Part shown: positions 36,083-44,611 of the stretch, piece by piece
Numbering within the stretch: position 1 is the stretch's first letter
Layout: the number at the start of each line of letters is the position of its first letter
Source: Ochrobactrum quorumnocens
Lineage (GTDB): Bacteria > Pseudomonadota > Alphaproteobacteria > Rhizobiales > Rhizobiaceae
Direction: 5' to 3'
DNA: 64,000 nucleotides
NCBI RefSeq assembly: GCF_002278035.1
Contig: NZ_CP022604.1
Location: 372,001 to 436,000 of the forward strand
Notes under the pieces: model-generated
The model's database searches: none
What the model was told of the DNA's origin: nothing
What the model saw: only the letters and a program-made list of their open reading frames with translations
Translations under genes and position numbers: made by a program

Positions 36083-36112
36083 CCTGCGACGAATTGGGAG
36101 TTTTTTGGGAAA

Positions 36113-36625
36113 TCAGTTGCTGTCAGTGATGGGCGTCAGATGGATGAGAATATCAACCTTGCTGACCTTGTAACCCGCAGGTGGCGGAGGCAGGGGACCA
36201 ACACTTACATCATTGGATGCAATGTCGATGATCCTGTCTTCGTCATGAATGTAGAAATGCGTATGATCACCCGTATCCGTATCGAAATAGGTCCGCTCAC
36301 TATGTAAGCTGATCTTGCGGATGAGACCTGCACCGGCGAACTGATTAAGTGCGTTGTAGACTGTTGCGACCGAAAGTTTTTCCCCGTGCAACAAGGCTTC
36401 TTCGTTCAACATATCTGGGGTTGCATGCCGATGCTTGTCAGTGAACAGTAAGCACCCGAGAGCTATGCGCTGACGGGTCGGGCGCAACCCGGCCCGTCTT
36501 AAAATCGCTTTGACTGTTGATGCCTGCTGCCGTCTCCATTCTTTGCCAGAACGAGGAACGTGCTTTGACAAGAGCTGTGAAGCGTCGGGCTCTGATTTAG
36601 GCCCCGATCTAGGATTGAACAGCAT
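36113..36625 (-). CDS. irr: Iron response regulator Irr (Fur family)
   Basis: Fur-superfamily repressor/activator of 170 residues that follows haem and iron status in Rhizobiales. The N-terminal DNA-binding part has KAILRRAGLRPTRQRIALG and KLSVATVYNALNQFAGAGLI (about residues 40-105); the C-terminal part has the metal/haem motif DHTHFYIHDEDRIIDI (about 119-135). The GCPWHD haem motif of Bradyrhizobium Irr is absent, as in most other Irr proteins. The nearby cbb3 genes need haem and iron, which may or may not be more than coincidence. Confidence 0.93.
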   Translation of the reverse strand: MLFNPRSGPKSEPDASQLLSKHVPRSGKEWRRQQASTVKAILRRAGLRPTRQRIALGCLLFTDKHRHATPDMLNEEALLHGEKLSVATVYNALNQFAGAGLIRKISLHSERTYFDTDTGDHTHFYIHDEDRIIDIASNDVSVGPLPPPPAGYKVSKVDILIHLTPITDSN

Positions 36626-36688
36626 GAACAGTCTCGGTTTCTTTTCTCAGAAGCGATATCTGAACTCGAACGAATATACGAATCTTAA

Positions 36689-36703
36689 TGCAAATGATTT
36701 GCA
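36689..36703. promoter_or_regulatory. Mur/Fur-like palindrome upstream of irr
   Basis: TGCAAAT-G-ATTTGCA, a perfect 15-base palindrome 64 bases upstream of the irr start; TTGCATTA directly after it extends the symmetry (TAATGCAA/TTGCATTA outer arms). This resembles TGCAA-centred Mur/Fur sites described for Rhizobiales. Fur control of irr is known in Bradyrhizobium. Confidence 0.6.
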
Positions 36704-36754
36704 ATTGCATTAATATAGTAAGAGACCTAATGTTCAACTTAAACAGGCAGGAAT

Positions 36755-38116
36755 TTATGTCGCAGTTTGTGCCGGAATGATAAGAAGGGCGCGCAGGCCG
36801 CCTTCGATGCGGTTGTGCAATTGCACTTCACCGCCCATGCGTGTTGCTGCCATCTGGACGATTGGAAGGCCAAGACCGCTGCCGTTTTCACTTCTGTTCG
36901 CACCGCGATAGAAGCGTTCAGTCACATGGATCATTTCCTCGGGCGGTATTCCGAGGCCATCATCCTCAACAGTGAAGACCAAACGCTCGCCATCCTGATG
37001 AAGGCTGCATCGTACCGAACCACCTTCCGGCGAATGGTTGACGGCGTTCTCGATCAGATTGCGCATGGCTAACGTGAAGAGGTGCGGGTATTGCATCGTA
37101 ACCAGTGGCAGATTGCCCGGTAGCTCGATTTTGACGCCGCGATGCGCCGCAAGCATCCGCATATCCGTTGAGATTGAAACGAGCAGCTGGCAAGCGGGCT
37201 CGGGGGCTGGAGGCTCCATTTCATCGCCTGTTTCAAGCGCTGCCAGATCAAGCAACTGATTGACCAGACGGCTGGTGCGATCGACTCCAGCGGCAATCTG
37301 ACGAACGGCGTTGATACGCATGGCGTCGTCTTTTGCGCCCTCTGCAATTTGGGCCTGTGTTTTGAGACCTGCAAGCGGGGTCTTCAATTCATGTGCCGCA
37401 AAGATTGCAAAATTACGCTCGCGCTCCCGCGCTTCTTCCACACGATGGAAAAGCCCGTTGAGCGCCGAAACAGCCGGGGCAATTTCTGACGGAAGCTTCT
37501 CTTCACGCAGTGGCCGTAAGTCTCTCGCATCCCGTTTGGATAAGATTGCTGCAAGGTTGCTTAGTGGGTTGAGGCCACGCCGCACGCATAGCCAGATCAG
37601 GATAGCGAGGATCGGAAGCAGAAGCAGTGCCGGTAGTACGACGCCCGTAACCACACTTTGCACCAACCGCTCGCGAACTGAAAGGCTGTCGCCAACCATC
37701 ACGCGCAAGCCCAGTTGCGTATTCTCGACCGCAAAGACGCGCCAGCGATCGCCCGCGACAACTGTATCAGAGAATCCATTGGCTACATCGGTCAGTCGTT
37801 CGCCAGGCGCGCTTTCGGATCGTCCCACAAGCTTGCCGTCGATCGCCCATATCTGGCAAAAAAGCTGGCGGTCATACATTGGGAAATCTGGCATGGGCTT
37901 CAGCGAAAGCTGCCCGCCATCCCCATCAGGGCCGACTTCGACGCGATGCTCAGTCAGCAACGAGTTGACCATGCGAGCGGCTTCCATCAAGCGCGCATCG
38001 AGCACTTTTTCGAGGCGCGACTGCGTGCTGACATGAATCCAGATCACGGCAAACAGCCAGACGAGGCAGGTGATGCCGATCAATATGCCGGTGAGGCGAC
38101 TGCGAATGGAGTTCAT
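36755..38116 (-). CDS. Sensor histidine kinase (QseC/PmrB/TctE-like)
   Basis: Inner-membrane kinase of 453 residues. An N-terminal helix (about residues 9-29) and a second (about 155-180) frame a periplasmic sensor part; a HAMP-like region follows, then the H box FAAHELKTPLAGLKTQ (about residue 240), N box NLIENAVNHSPEGG, DDGLGIPPEE and GSGLGLPIVQ. The periplasmic part contains FCQIWAIDGKLVGRS, a tripartite-tricarboxylate (TctE)/QseC-type sensor pattern. Its ATG overlaps the response regulator stop (ATGA). Signal unknown. Confidence 0.9.
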   Translation of the reverse strand: MNSIRSRLTGILIGITCLVWLFAVIWIHVSTQSRLEKVLDARLMEAARMVNSLLTEHRVEVGPDGDGGQLSLKPMPDFPMYDRQLFCQIWAIDGKLVGRSESAPGERLTDVANGFSDTVVAGDRWRVFAVENTQLGLRVMVGDSLSVRERLVQSVVTGVVLPALLLLPILAILIWLCVRRGLNPLSNLAAILSKRDARDLRPLREEKLPSEIAPAVSALNGLFHRVEEARERERNFAIFAAHELKTPLAGLKTQAQIAEGAKDDAMRINAVRQIAAGVDRTSRLVNQLLDLAALETGDEMEPPAPEPACQLLVSISTDMRMLAAHRGVKIELPGNLPLVTMQYPHLFTLAMRNLIENAVNHSPEGGSVRCSLHQDGERLVFTVEDDGLGIPPEEMIHVTERFYRGANRSENGSGLGLPIVQMAATRMGGEVQLHNRIEGGLRALLIIPAQTAT

Positions 38117-38778
38117 GTATGGGCTCCCGCGAGCCTGTAGCCGACACCGCGAACAGTTTCGATAAAGCCGGAGCCGAGCTTGGCGCGAAGGTGATGGATA
38201 TGTACTTCCACTGCGTTGCTTTCGACTTCCTCTTGCCAGCCATAAAGGGCTTCTTCGAGCGATGACTTGGAAACGGTAGCCGTCGGGCGCTCCATCAAGG
38301 TGCGCAATATCGAAAACTCACGTCGCGTCAGACGCAGGGGGGTGCCCTTGAATTGCACCGTCATTTCAGCCGGATCAAGTTCTACGCCTTGCCATTCAAG
38401 TGTAGCACTGGCGCGACCTGAGCCACGCCGTGCTATGGCGCGCACACGCGCCGCAAGCTCATGCAGATCAAACGGCTTGCCGACATAATCATCTGCACCC
38501 GCATCAAGACCTGCAATGCGTTCGGGCACCTGATCGCGAGCGGTCAATAACAGAACTGGTGTTTCATCGCGTGCTTGTCGCATGGCTTTCAATAGGTCGA
38601 GGCCGGAACCGTCGGGAAGCATCAGATCGAGCACGATCGCATTGTAATTCTGGGCAGCAAGGGCTGCCTCTGCATCGCCACAACTTGCGACAGCGTCCAC
38701 GGTAAAGCCGGCCAACCCCAGTCCCACGGAAAGCCCGTCGAGCAGGATTGCATCGTCTTCAACCACCAGAATGCGCAT
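38113..38778 (-). CDS. OmpR-family response regulator (QseB/PmrA/TctD-like)
   Basis: Receiver plus winged-helix regulator of 221 residues. The phosphoacceptor Asp51 lies in IVLDLMLPDGSG, with the conserved acidic pair Asp8-Asp9, Thr in LLLTARD and Lys in VGKPFDL. The C-terminal winged helix ends with VEVHIHHLRAKLGSGFIETVRGVGYRL. It precedes the kinase gene in the same operon and is divergent from dsbD. The intergenic CTTAAG-N5-CTTAAG box matches the site type bound by PmrA and QseB, which supports the subfamily call. Confidence 0.92.
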   Translation of the reverse strand: MRILVVEDDAILLDGLSVGLGLAGFTVDAVASCGDAEAALAAQNYNAIVLDLMLPDGSGLDLLKAMRQARDETPVLLLTARDQVPERIAGLDAGADDYVGKPFDLHELAARVRAIARRGSGRASATLEWQGVELDPAEMTVQFKGTPLRLTRREFSILRTLMERPTATVSKSSLEEALYGWQEEVESNAVEVHIHHLRAKLGSGFIETVRGVGYRLAGAHT

Positions 38779-38832
38779 GTGTCTTCCTGTTTCCGCCTTG
38801 TTTCAACTGTAAGCGGCTTCTCGCTTTGCCAG

Positions 38833-38849
38833 CTTAAGGCTGCCTTAAG
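38833..38849. promoter_or_regulatory. PmrA/QseB-type direct repeat box
   Basis: CTTAAG-GCTGC-CTTAAG, two exact half-sites 11 bases apart, matching the CTTAAG-N5-CTTAAG box of PmrA/QseB regulators. It lies 55 bases before the response regulator start and 70 bases before dsbD, so it can serve both. Confidence 0.7.
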
Positions 38850-38918
38850 GTGACGGCAGCATTTGCTTTTTACAACCTAATCTATTTTGCACGAATCAAA
38901 TTACCCGGAATAATTCGA

Positions 38919-40703
38919 ATGCGCTTTTTTGCGATACTCGTCGCTTTTTTTATGATGGTTCTTTCGTCCGCAGTGGCTGCAAGCCCGCTGCCGGTCAATG
39001 ATGCATTTCGTCTAAGCGTGGTGAAGGACGGCGATAACCGACTGATTTTCAATTGGCAGATTTCAGACGGCTACTATCTTTATCGCGATCATATCGAAGC
39101 AAAAGATACAAAAGGTCAGGCGCTGGCCGTCGATACCCAGCCAGGCATCGCAAAAGATGATCCGAACTTCGGACGCCTTGAAGTCTATTATACCCGTGCA
39201 AGCGCCGGTATTCCGGCAGGCAATGAACCCATTCAACTGACTTATCAGGGCTGTCAGGAAGACGGCATCTGCTATCGACCTGAAACCCGTACCATCGATC
39301 CGGTAACGCTTGCAGTCAGCAGTCAGATGGGTAAGGCCTTTTCACAAGGCTCGGCATTTACGGCCGCGCCAACACCGAATGACCAAGGCAAAGCTTTCGC
39401 ACTCGCTCCTGAAAAGGGCATGATTGAGAACCTGCTTGATCAGGGTGGTTCAGTGCTGGTGATTGCGGCTTTTCTTGCTTTCGGCGTGCTACTGGCCTTT
39501 ACGCCTTGCGTGTTCCCGATCTATCCGATTGTTGCCGGAACTCTGGCGCGAGAAGGTGAAAAACTGACTGCGCGACGTGGTTTTGTTCTGTCGAGTACCT
39601 ATGTTGTCAGCCTTGCGCTTGGGTTTGCAGTCATTGGCGCTATTGCAGGCTGGTCCGGCCAAAACCTGCAAATGGTGCTGCAATCCAAATGGATGGCCTT
39701 GGCACTTGCCGGAATATTCACACTGCTGGCCCTGTCGATGTTCGGCCTGTTCCAAATCCAGTTGCCATCATCGTGGGTGAGTGCAATTTCTGCCAAGACT
39801 GGTCAACGAACCGGTTCAAAACGCTCTGCTGCAATTCTCGGCTTTTCGTCGGTGTTGATCGTTGGCCCCTGCGTTACGGCACCCTTGGCAGGCGCGCTAC
39901 TTTATATCGCGCAGACCGCCAACGTAGCACTCGGAGCCAGCGCTCTCTTCGCACTTGGCATCGGCAAAGGTCTGCCTTTGATTGCGTTTGCTACGCTTGG
40001 TGCAGGCACCTTGCCACGTGCCGGAGCCTGGATGGAACTGTTCAAGCAGGTATTTGGCTTTGGTTTTCTGGCAACTGCTATCTTTATGGCGGCACCTTTG
40101 TTGCCCTCGGGCGTGGATATGGTGCTTTGGGCCTTGCTGCTGTTTGGCGTTGCGCGCTTTGCCTTTCTCAATATACCGGGGCGCAGTGTTGTCGCCCGCA
40201 CCATCGGCACGACGGCCTTCGTTTATGGCGTTATTTTGATGCTCGGCGTGGCATCGGGTGGCCGCGATCCATTGCAACCGCTGGCGGCATTGGTTAATCG
40301 TGACGTTAACCATAATTTGGCCGAGCTGCGATTCGCGCCGGTCGATACGGTTTCTGCCCTTCAGGAAAAGCTGGACGCGGCGCACGGCGACAAGCCGACG
40401 CTGGTCTATTTCACGGCAGATTGGTGCGTAAGCTGCTCTACTGTGGAGCGGCGCGTCCTGCCGGATGCAGGCGTGAAGAAAGCGCTTGGCGGATATCAGC
40501 TTATCAAGGCGGATGTCTCGGACCTCAATGCGGGCAATGCCGATCTCATGGCAAAGCTCAAAGTGGCAGGTCCGCCAACCATGGTTTTCTTCAACAATGC
40601 CAGCAAAGAGCCTGAAGGAACAAGATTGGTCGGCGATGTATCGTCGGCAACCATTGAACGCTCTGTCGGGCTTCTGAGGACCGACCAGAAGCAAGGCTTA
40701 TGA
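38919..40703 (+). CDS. dsbD: Thiol:disulfide interchange protein DsbD (ScsB-like)
   Basis: Membrane reductase of 594 residues that carries electrons from cytosolic thioredoxin to periplasmic partners. A signal peptide (MRFFAILVAFFMMVLSSAVA) precedes an N-terminal periplasmic domain with the Cys pair in CQEDGICYRP. The central membrane part has eight helices with LLAFTPCVFPIYPI and VGPCVTAPLAG. The C-terminal thioredoxin domain has WCVSCSTVE (about residue 505). The ATG at 38919 was chosen because the signal peptide begins there. Periplasmic partners could be the DsbA-like protein at 41643 or the haem-handling proteins of cbb3. Confidence 0.92.
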   Translation: MRFFAILVAFFMMVLSSAVAASPLPVNDAFRLSVVKDGDNRLIFNWQISDGYYLYRDHIEAKDTKGQALAVDTQPGIAKDDPNFGRLEVYYTRASAGIPAGNEPIQLTYQGCQEDGICYRPETRTIDPVTLAVSSQMGKAFSQGSAFTAAPTPNDQGKAFALAPEKGMIENLLDQGGSVLVIAAFLAFGVLLAFTPCVFPIYPIVAGTLAREGEKLTARRGFVLSSTYVVSLALGFAVIGAIAGWSGQNLQMVLQSKWMALALAGIFTLLALSMFGLFQIQLPSSWVSAISAKTGQRTGSKRSAAILGFSSVLIVGPCVTAPLAGALLYIAQTANVALGASALFALGIGKGLPLIAFATLGAGTLPRAGAWMELFKQVFGFGFLATAIFMAAPLLPSGVDMVLWALLLFGVARFAFLNIPGRSVVARTIGTTAFVYGVILMLGVASGGRDPLQPLAALVNRDVNHNLAELRFAPVDTVSALQEKLDAAHGDKPTLVYFTADWCVSCSTVERRVLPDAGVKKALGGYQLIKADVSDLNAGNADLMAKLKVAGPPTMVFFNNASKEPEGTRLVGDVSSATIERSVGLLRTDQKQGL

Positions 40704-40806
40704 GAGCGCATCCGAAAAGTGGAAACCGGTTTTCGGAACAAGATGCGCGTTAAAACGAAAGGTTGGAGCGCTGATCTGGTGCAATCAGATCAAAACGCGC
40801 TCTAAA
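40703..40806. repeat. Brucellaceae palindromic repeat, complete copy
   Basis: Part A (GAGCGCATCCGAAAAGTGGAA, CCGGTTTTCGG, GATGCGCG) and part B (TTGGAGCGCTGATCTGG...CAATCAGATC...GCGCTCTAA). It begins on the last base of the dsbD stop codon and ends a few bases before the next gene's start. Confidence 0.8.
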
Positions 40807-40812
40807 TTGAAC

Positions 40813-41643
40813 ATGGCTCGGGGACATTTGGGGTATTGGGCATTGACTACTCAAAATCAAAAGGGGCGCACAGCAGCGTCCGTAGCGCGGCTGTTGTTGA
40901 TCAGCCTGCTGCCGCTAGTCGTTGCGGCTTGTACGACGACGTCGTCAGATAGCCCGATCGCAGTGACGATGCCAGAAACGGTTGCTGTCGCTCCTCAGCC
41001 CGTGGCTGCAGCACCTGTTGTTGAGCCTTTGCCAGAACCTGAAGTGCAGACGGCAAAGAGCGAATATGAAGTCATGTATGGTGCAGTCAATGATGGCGGT
41101 AATCAGATTGCAGCACTTGATCTGAGCAAAATCGCCGAGCGTAATCTGCGTAAGCAGGTCAATTACAAGACCAGCCATCCGGTCGGAACTATCATTGTCG
41201 ATCCCTATGCGCGCTATCTTTATCTCGTGCAGCCCGGCGGCAAAGCCATGCGTTATTCCGTAGGTGTCGGTCGTGCAGGCCTGACTTTCAGCGGTGAGGC
41301 AAAGGTTGCGTATAAGGCGCAATGGCCGCGTTGGACGCCGACGCAGAATATGATTAAGCGCAATCCGGATCATTACGCGAAATATGCCAAGGGTCTGGAA
41401 GGTGGTATCCGCAATCCACTCGGCGCGCGAGCCCTCTATCTCTATCGCGATGGCAAAGATACGCTCTATCGCATCCACGGTACGAATGAGCCATGGTCGG
41501 TCGGCAAAGCCGCATCTTCAGGCTGCATCCGTCTTTTCAATCAGGACATTCTCGACCTTCATAAGCGTGTTTCCAGCGGAAGCCGTGTCGTCGTTCTGGA
41601 TAAGTCTCAATCAAGGGCCCAATCTTCTGAAGGAGAAAGCTAA
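40813..41643 (+). CDS. L,D-transpeptidase lipoprotein (YkuD family)
   Basis: Peptidoglycan cross-linking or lipoprotein-attaching enzyme of 276 residues. An N-terminal signal ends in a lipobox (LLPLVVAAC, Cys at about residue 38), a Pro/Ala-rich linker follows, and the YkuD domain (about 120-265) has HGTNEPWSVGKAASSGCIRL with the catalytic Cys. The preceding repeat leaves no room for a good ribosome binding site, so the ATG at 40813 is a fair but uncertain start. Its stop overlaps the start of the DsbA-like gene (TAATG). Confidence 0.88.
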   Translation: MARGHLGYWALTTQNQKGRTAASVARLLLISLLPLVVAACTTTSSDSPIAVTMPETVAVAPQPVAAAPVVEPLPEPEVQTAKSEYEVMYGAVNDGGNQIAALDLSKIAERNLRKQVNYKTSHPVGTIIVDPYARYLYLVQPGGKAMRYSVGVGRAGLTFSGEAKVAYKAQWPRWTPTQNMIKRNPDHYAKYAKGLEGGIRNPLGARALYLYRDGKDTLYRIHGTNEPWSVGKAASSGCIRLFNQDILDLHKRVSSGSRVVVLDKSQSRAQSSEGES

Positions 41644-42257
41644 TGATCAATCGTCGTCAGATGCTGGCAGCAACTGCAGCCGGTGCCGCAACAATTGCCA
41701 TTTCTGGCGGCGAGAGCTTCGCCCAGCGTGTGCCGACTGTCGCCGATGTCCTCTATGACAAAGACATCCCGGTTCTCGGCAATCCAAATGGCGATGTCAC
41801 CATCGTTGAATATTTCGACTATCAGTGCCCTTACTGCAAAAAGGGCCATGCCGAACTCATGCGCGTTGTCGAAAATGACGGCAAGGTGCGGTTGGTGTTG
41901 AAAGACTGGATTATCTTTGGCGACAACTCGGCTTATCCGGCGCGGCTGGTGCTGGCGGCCGAAAAGTCTGGTGACTACGTCAAGGCGATGGAAGCCATGA
42001 TGGTAACACCGGGCCGTCTGACCAAAGATCAGACGGATGCAGCACTCAAGAAAGCTGGTCTTGATCCGAAAAAGCTTGAAGCCGCTTACAAAGCAGATGC
42101 TGCACGGATCAACGGCATTCTTGAACGCAATATGGATCAGGGTGAAGCCTTCAATTTTGGTGGCACTCCGTCCTTCGTCATTGGCACCAGACTTTATGGC
42201 GGCGTGATGAAAGAGCAGGACCTGATCGAAGCGATCAAGGAAGCGCGCAAGGCTTAA
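41643..42257 (+). CDS. Periplasmic DsbA-like thiol oxidoreductase (Com1/ScsC type)
   Basis: Thioredoxin-fold protein of 204 residues with a signal (MINRRQMLAATAAGAATIAI, cleaved near SFA), the active site CPYC (Cys62-Cys65, in FDYQCPYCKKGH) and the cis-Pro loop FGGTPSFVIGTRLYGG near residue 175. It makes or isomerises disulfides in envelope proteins. A one-base overlap with the L,D-transpeptidase gene suggests coupled expression; cysteines of that enzyme or DsbD's thioredoxin part could be its partners. Confidence 0.92.
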   Translation: MINRRQMLAATAAGAATIAISGGESFAQRVPTVADVLYDKDIPVLGNPNGDVTIVEYFDYQCPYCKKGHAELMRVVENDGKVRLVLKDWIIFGDNSAYPARLVLAAEKSGDYVKAMEAMMVTPGRLTKDQTDAALKKAGLDPKKLEAAYKADAARINGILERNMDQGEAFNFGGTPSFVIGTRLYGGVMKEQDLIEAIKEARKA

Positions 42258-42346
42258 AAACGTTTCGGAAATTTGAAAGCAAGCAGCGGAGTGTTGTCGG
42301 TCTTGTCTGGGGTTAGATTTCCTTCATATTAGGAAGGACAACGGAC

Positions 42347-43441
42347 ATGAACCTGATGACACTCACGCAAACGAACAGCAACGACACTGATGAAAGCCGC
42401 TGGAGACAAGTGCTGGCGCGCGACAAGGCATCAGATGGCCAATTCGTTTACGCTGTACGCACGACGGGCGTCTATTGCCGCCCTTCATGCCCATCGCGGC
42501 GGGGAAAACGCGAAAATGTGCAGTTTTTTGTTGCTTGCGAAGATGCAGAGCATGCAGGCTTTCGCCCTTGTATGCGGTGCAAGCCACACATTGATGCGAC
42601 GCTCGACGCACAAAACAACGCGCGTTATGCCGATATGGTATCTGCAGCCTGCCGCTTCATTGAAAGTGCCGAAGAAGTTCCGGCACTCGAAGACATTGCG
42701 CGTGCAGCAGGGGCAAGTTCCGCACATTTCCATCGCATCTTTAAAAGCTTTACTGGCCTGACACCAAAGGCTTATGCCGATGCACATCGTGCAGGCAGAA
42801 TGCGAGCAGCACTCAAGGCCAATGGCAGCCGCGTAACGGACGCGATCTATGAGGCAGGCTATAATTCCTCCAGCCGCTTCTATGAGGCTTCGGACAAGAT
42901 TCTCGGCATGAAACCGAAGGTCTACAAGTCCGGCGGCGAAAATGAGACCATCCGCTTTGCGATCGGACAGTCGGCACTTGGTGCTGTTCTGGTGGCCGAA
43001 AGTGAGAAGGGGGTCTGTGCCATTCTGATGGGCGATGATCCGCAGGAGCTGATTATCGATCTGGAAAAGCGCTTTCCGAAAGCGCAGCTTGTCGGAGCAG
43101 ACCGCGATTTCGAGGATCATATCGCGCAGGTGATTGGCTTTGTCGAAAATCCCGGTATTGGGTTTGATCTGCCACTTGATTTGAGAGGCACAGCTTTTCA
43201 GCAGCGCGTGTGGCAAGCTTTGCGGGAAATTCCACTGGGCAAGACCGTAAGCTATAGCGAACTTGCCCAGACAATCGGTCTGCCCAAATCAACGCGGGCC
43301 GTGGCCCAAGCCTGTGGTGCCAACAAGATTGCTGTTGCGGTTCCTTGCCATCGGGTCGTGCGTCATGATGGCGGCCTTTCCGGCTATCGCTGGGGTGTGG
43401 AGCGCAAGCGTGATCTGCTTGAAAGAGAGCGCCAGTCATGA
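42347..43441 (+). CDS. ada: Bifunctional DNA methyltransferase and activator Ada
   Basis: Adaptive-response protein of 364 residues. The N-terminal zinc domain has the methyl-phosphotriester acceptor Cys44 in GVYCRPSCPSR plus FRPCMRCKPH. An AraC-type helix-turn-helix region follows (about residues 95-195). The C-terminal O6-alkylguanine methyltransferase has GTAFQQRVWQALREIPLGKTVSY and the acceptor Cys in AVPCHRVVRHDGGLSGYRWG (about 337). AGGAAGG lies 9 bases upstream of the ATG. The next gene overlaps by 4 bases. Confidence 0.95.
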   Translation: MNLMTLTQTNSNDTDESRWRQVLARDKASDGQFVYAVRTTGVYCRPSCPSRRGKRENVQFFVACEDAEHAGFRPCMRCKPHIDATLDAQNNARYADMVSAACRFIESAEEVPALEDIARAAGASSAHFHRIFKSFTGLTPKAYADAHRAGRMRAALKANGSRVTDAIYEAGYNSSSRFYEASDKILGMKPKVYKSGGENETIRFAIGQSALGAVLVAESEKGVCAILMGDDPQELIIDLEKRFPKAQLVGADRDFEDHIAQVIGFVENPGIGFDLPLDLRGTAFQQRVWQALREIPLGKTVSYSELAQTIGLPKSTRAVAQACGANKIAVAVPCHRVVRHDGGLSGYRWGVERKRDLLERERQS

Positions 43442-44139
43442 AGGATAAACTGGCCTCTTATGACTGGGGAAAAATCGCCGATGAGCTGGATCAGTTTGGC
43501 ACTGCAACGCTTGCAAAAATCTTGTCCTCACATCAATGCAATCAGCTTGTCGGGCTCTATGATGCACCCGATGCATTCCGCTCGACAATCACGATGGCAA
43601 GACATGGCTTCGGGCGTGGTGAATACAAGTATTTTTCCAACCCGCTCCCGGATATCATTCAAGGCTTACGGCAAGAGCTATATGCGCGGCTAAGTCCCAT
43701 CGCCAATCGTTGGAGCGAGCGTCTTGGGAGCGGAGTACAATATCCCACAAGCCATGATGCGTATCTCGCAATCTGTCATGCGGCAGGGCAGACGCGTCCG
43801 ACACCACTTATCCTGCAATATGTCGAGGGTGATTATAATTGCCTGCATCAGGATCTCTACGGCGATCTGGCTTTCTCGCTTCAGGTGGCGGTTCTGCTGT
43901 CACAGCCGGGCGAGGATTTCACCGGCGGCGAGTTTGTGCTGACCGAGCAGCGCCCGCGTATGCAAAGCAGGGCGGAAGTCGTGCCTTTAAGGCAGGGAGA
44001 TGCCGTGATTTTTGCGGTAAACGACAGGCCAATTCGTGGCACACGTGGCGATTATAAGGCGAAAATGCGGCACGGCGTCAGTCGTCTGCGCTCAGGCAAG
44101 CGTCATACGCTGGGCATTATATTTCACGATGCACGATAA
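43438..44139 (+). CDS. 2OG-Fe(II) oxygenase linked to ada
   Basis: Non-haem iron dioxygenase of 233 residues. The iron ligands His137 and Asp139 lie in LHQDLYG and His212 in MRHGVS; Arg222 in KRHTLGI binds 2-oxoglutarate. The substrate core between them has LLSQPGEDFTGGEFVL, as in prolyl-hydroxylase-like proteins. The ATG overlaps the ada stop (ATGA), so it belongs to the adaptive-response operon. Functionally it could be an AlkB-type dealkylase, but the sequence is not classic AlkB. The family (COG3826-like) is without a firmly known substrate, as far as I recall. Confidence 0.85.
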   Translation: MKDKLASYDWGKIADELDQFGTATLAKILSSHQCNQLVGLYDAPDAFRSTITMARHGFGRGEYKYFSNPLPDIIQGLRQELYARLSPIANRWSERLGSGVQYPTSHDAYLAICHAAGQTRPTPLILQYVEGDYNCLHQDLYGDLAFSLQVAVLLSQPGEDFTGGEFVLTEQRPRMQSRAEVVPLRQGDAVIFAVNDRPIRGTRGDYKAKMRHGVSRLRSGKRHTLGIIFHDAR

Positions 44140-44199
44140 AGGGTTGCAACGTTTCGGTTGATGGCTTTTGATCGCGGCACGAGATCAAAGGAGTCGGAA

Positions 44200-44550
44200 A
44201 TGAGCGTGACCATTTACGGTATCAAAAACTGTGACACCATGAAGAAGGCGCGTACATGGCTTGAAGATCATGGCATCGATTACACCTTCCACGATTATAA
44301 GAAGGAAGGCCTCGATGCTGCGACACTCGACCGCTTTCTAAAAGACATTGAGTGGGAAAAACTGCTCAATCGTGCAGGCACAACCTTTCGCAAACTGCCA
44401 GATGGCGAGCGTCAGAATGTCGATGCTGCGAAGGCACGCGAGCTGATGCTGGCGCAGCCTTCTATGGTCAAGCGGCCGGTACTGGATAAGGCTGGCAAGC
44501 TGACTGTCGGCTTCAAGCCCGATCAATACGAGATGTTCTTCAAAGCTTGA
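44200..44550 (+). CDS. ArsC/Spx family protein (YffB-like)
   Basis: Small thioredoxin-fold protein of 116 residues with the single-Cys motif GIKNCDTMKKAR at residues 7-18 and RPVLDKAGKLTVGFKPDQY near the end. YffB-type members resemble arsenate reductase but lack its full catalytic set and may act in glutathione-linked redox chemistry. The ATG at 44200 has AAAGGAG 6 bases upstream. Confidence 0.88.
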   Translation: MSVTIYGIKNCDTMKKARTWLEDHGIDYTFHDYKKEGLDAATLDRFLKDIEWEKLLNRAGTTFRKLPDGERQNVDAAKARELMLAQPSMVKRPVLDKAGKLTVGFKPDQYEMFFKA

Positions 44551-44611
44551 GCATCTCAAGGTTTGCCTTAGATAATATGTCTTCACATGACGATAGCGGG
44601 CAGGCCAAATC

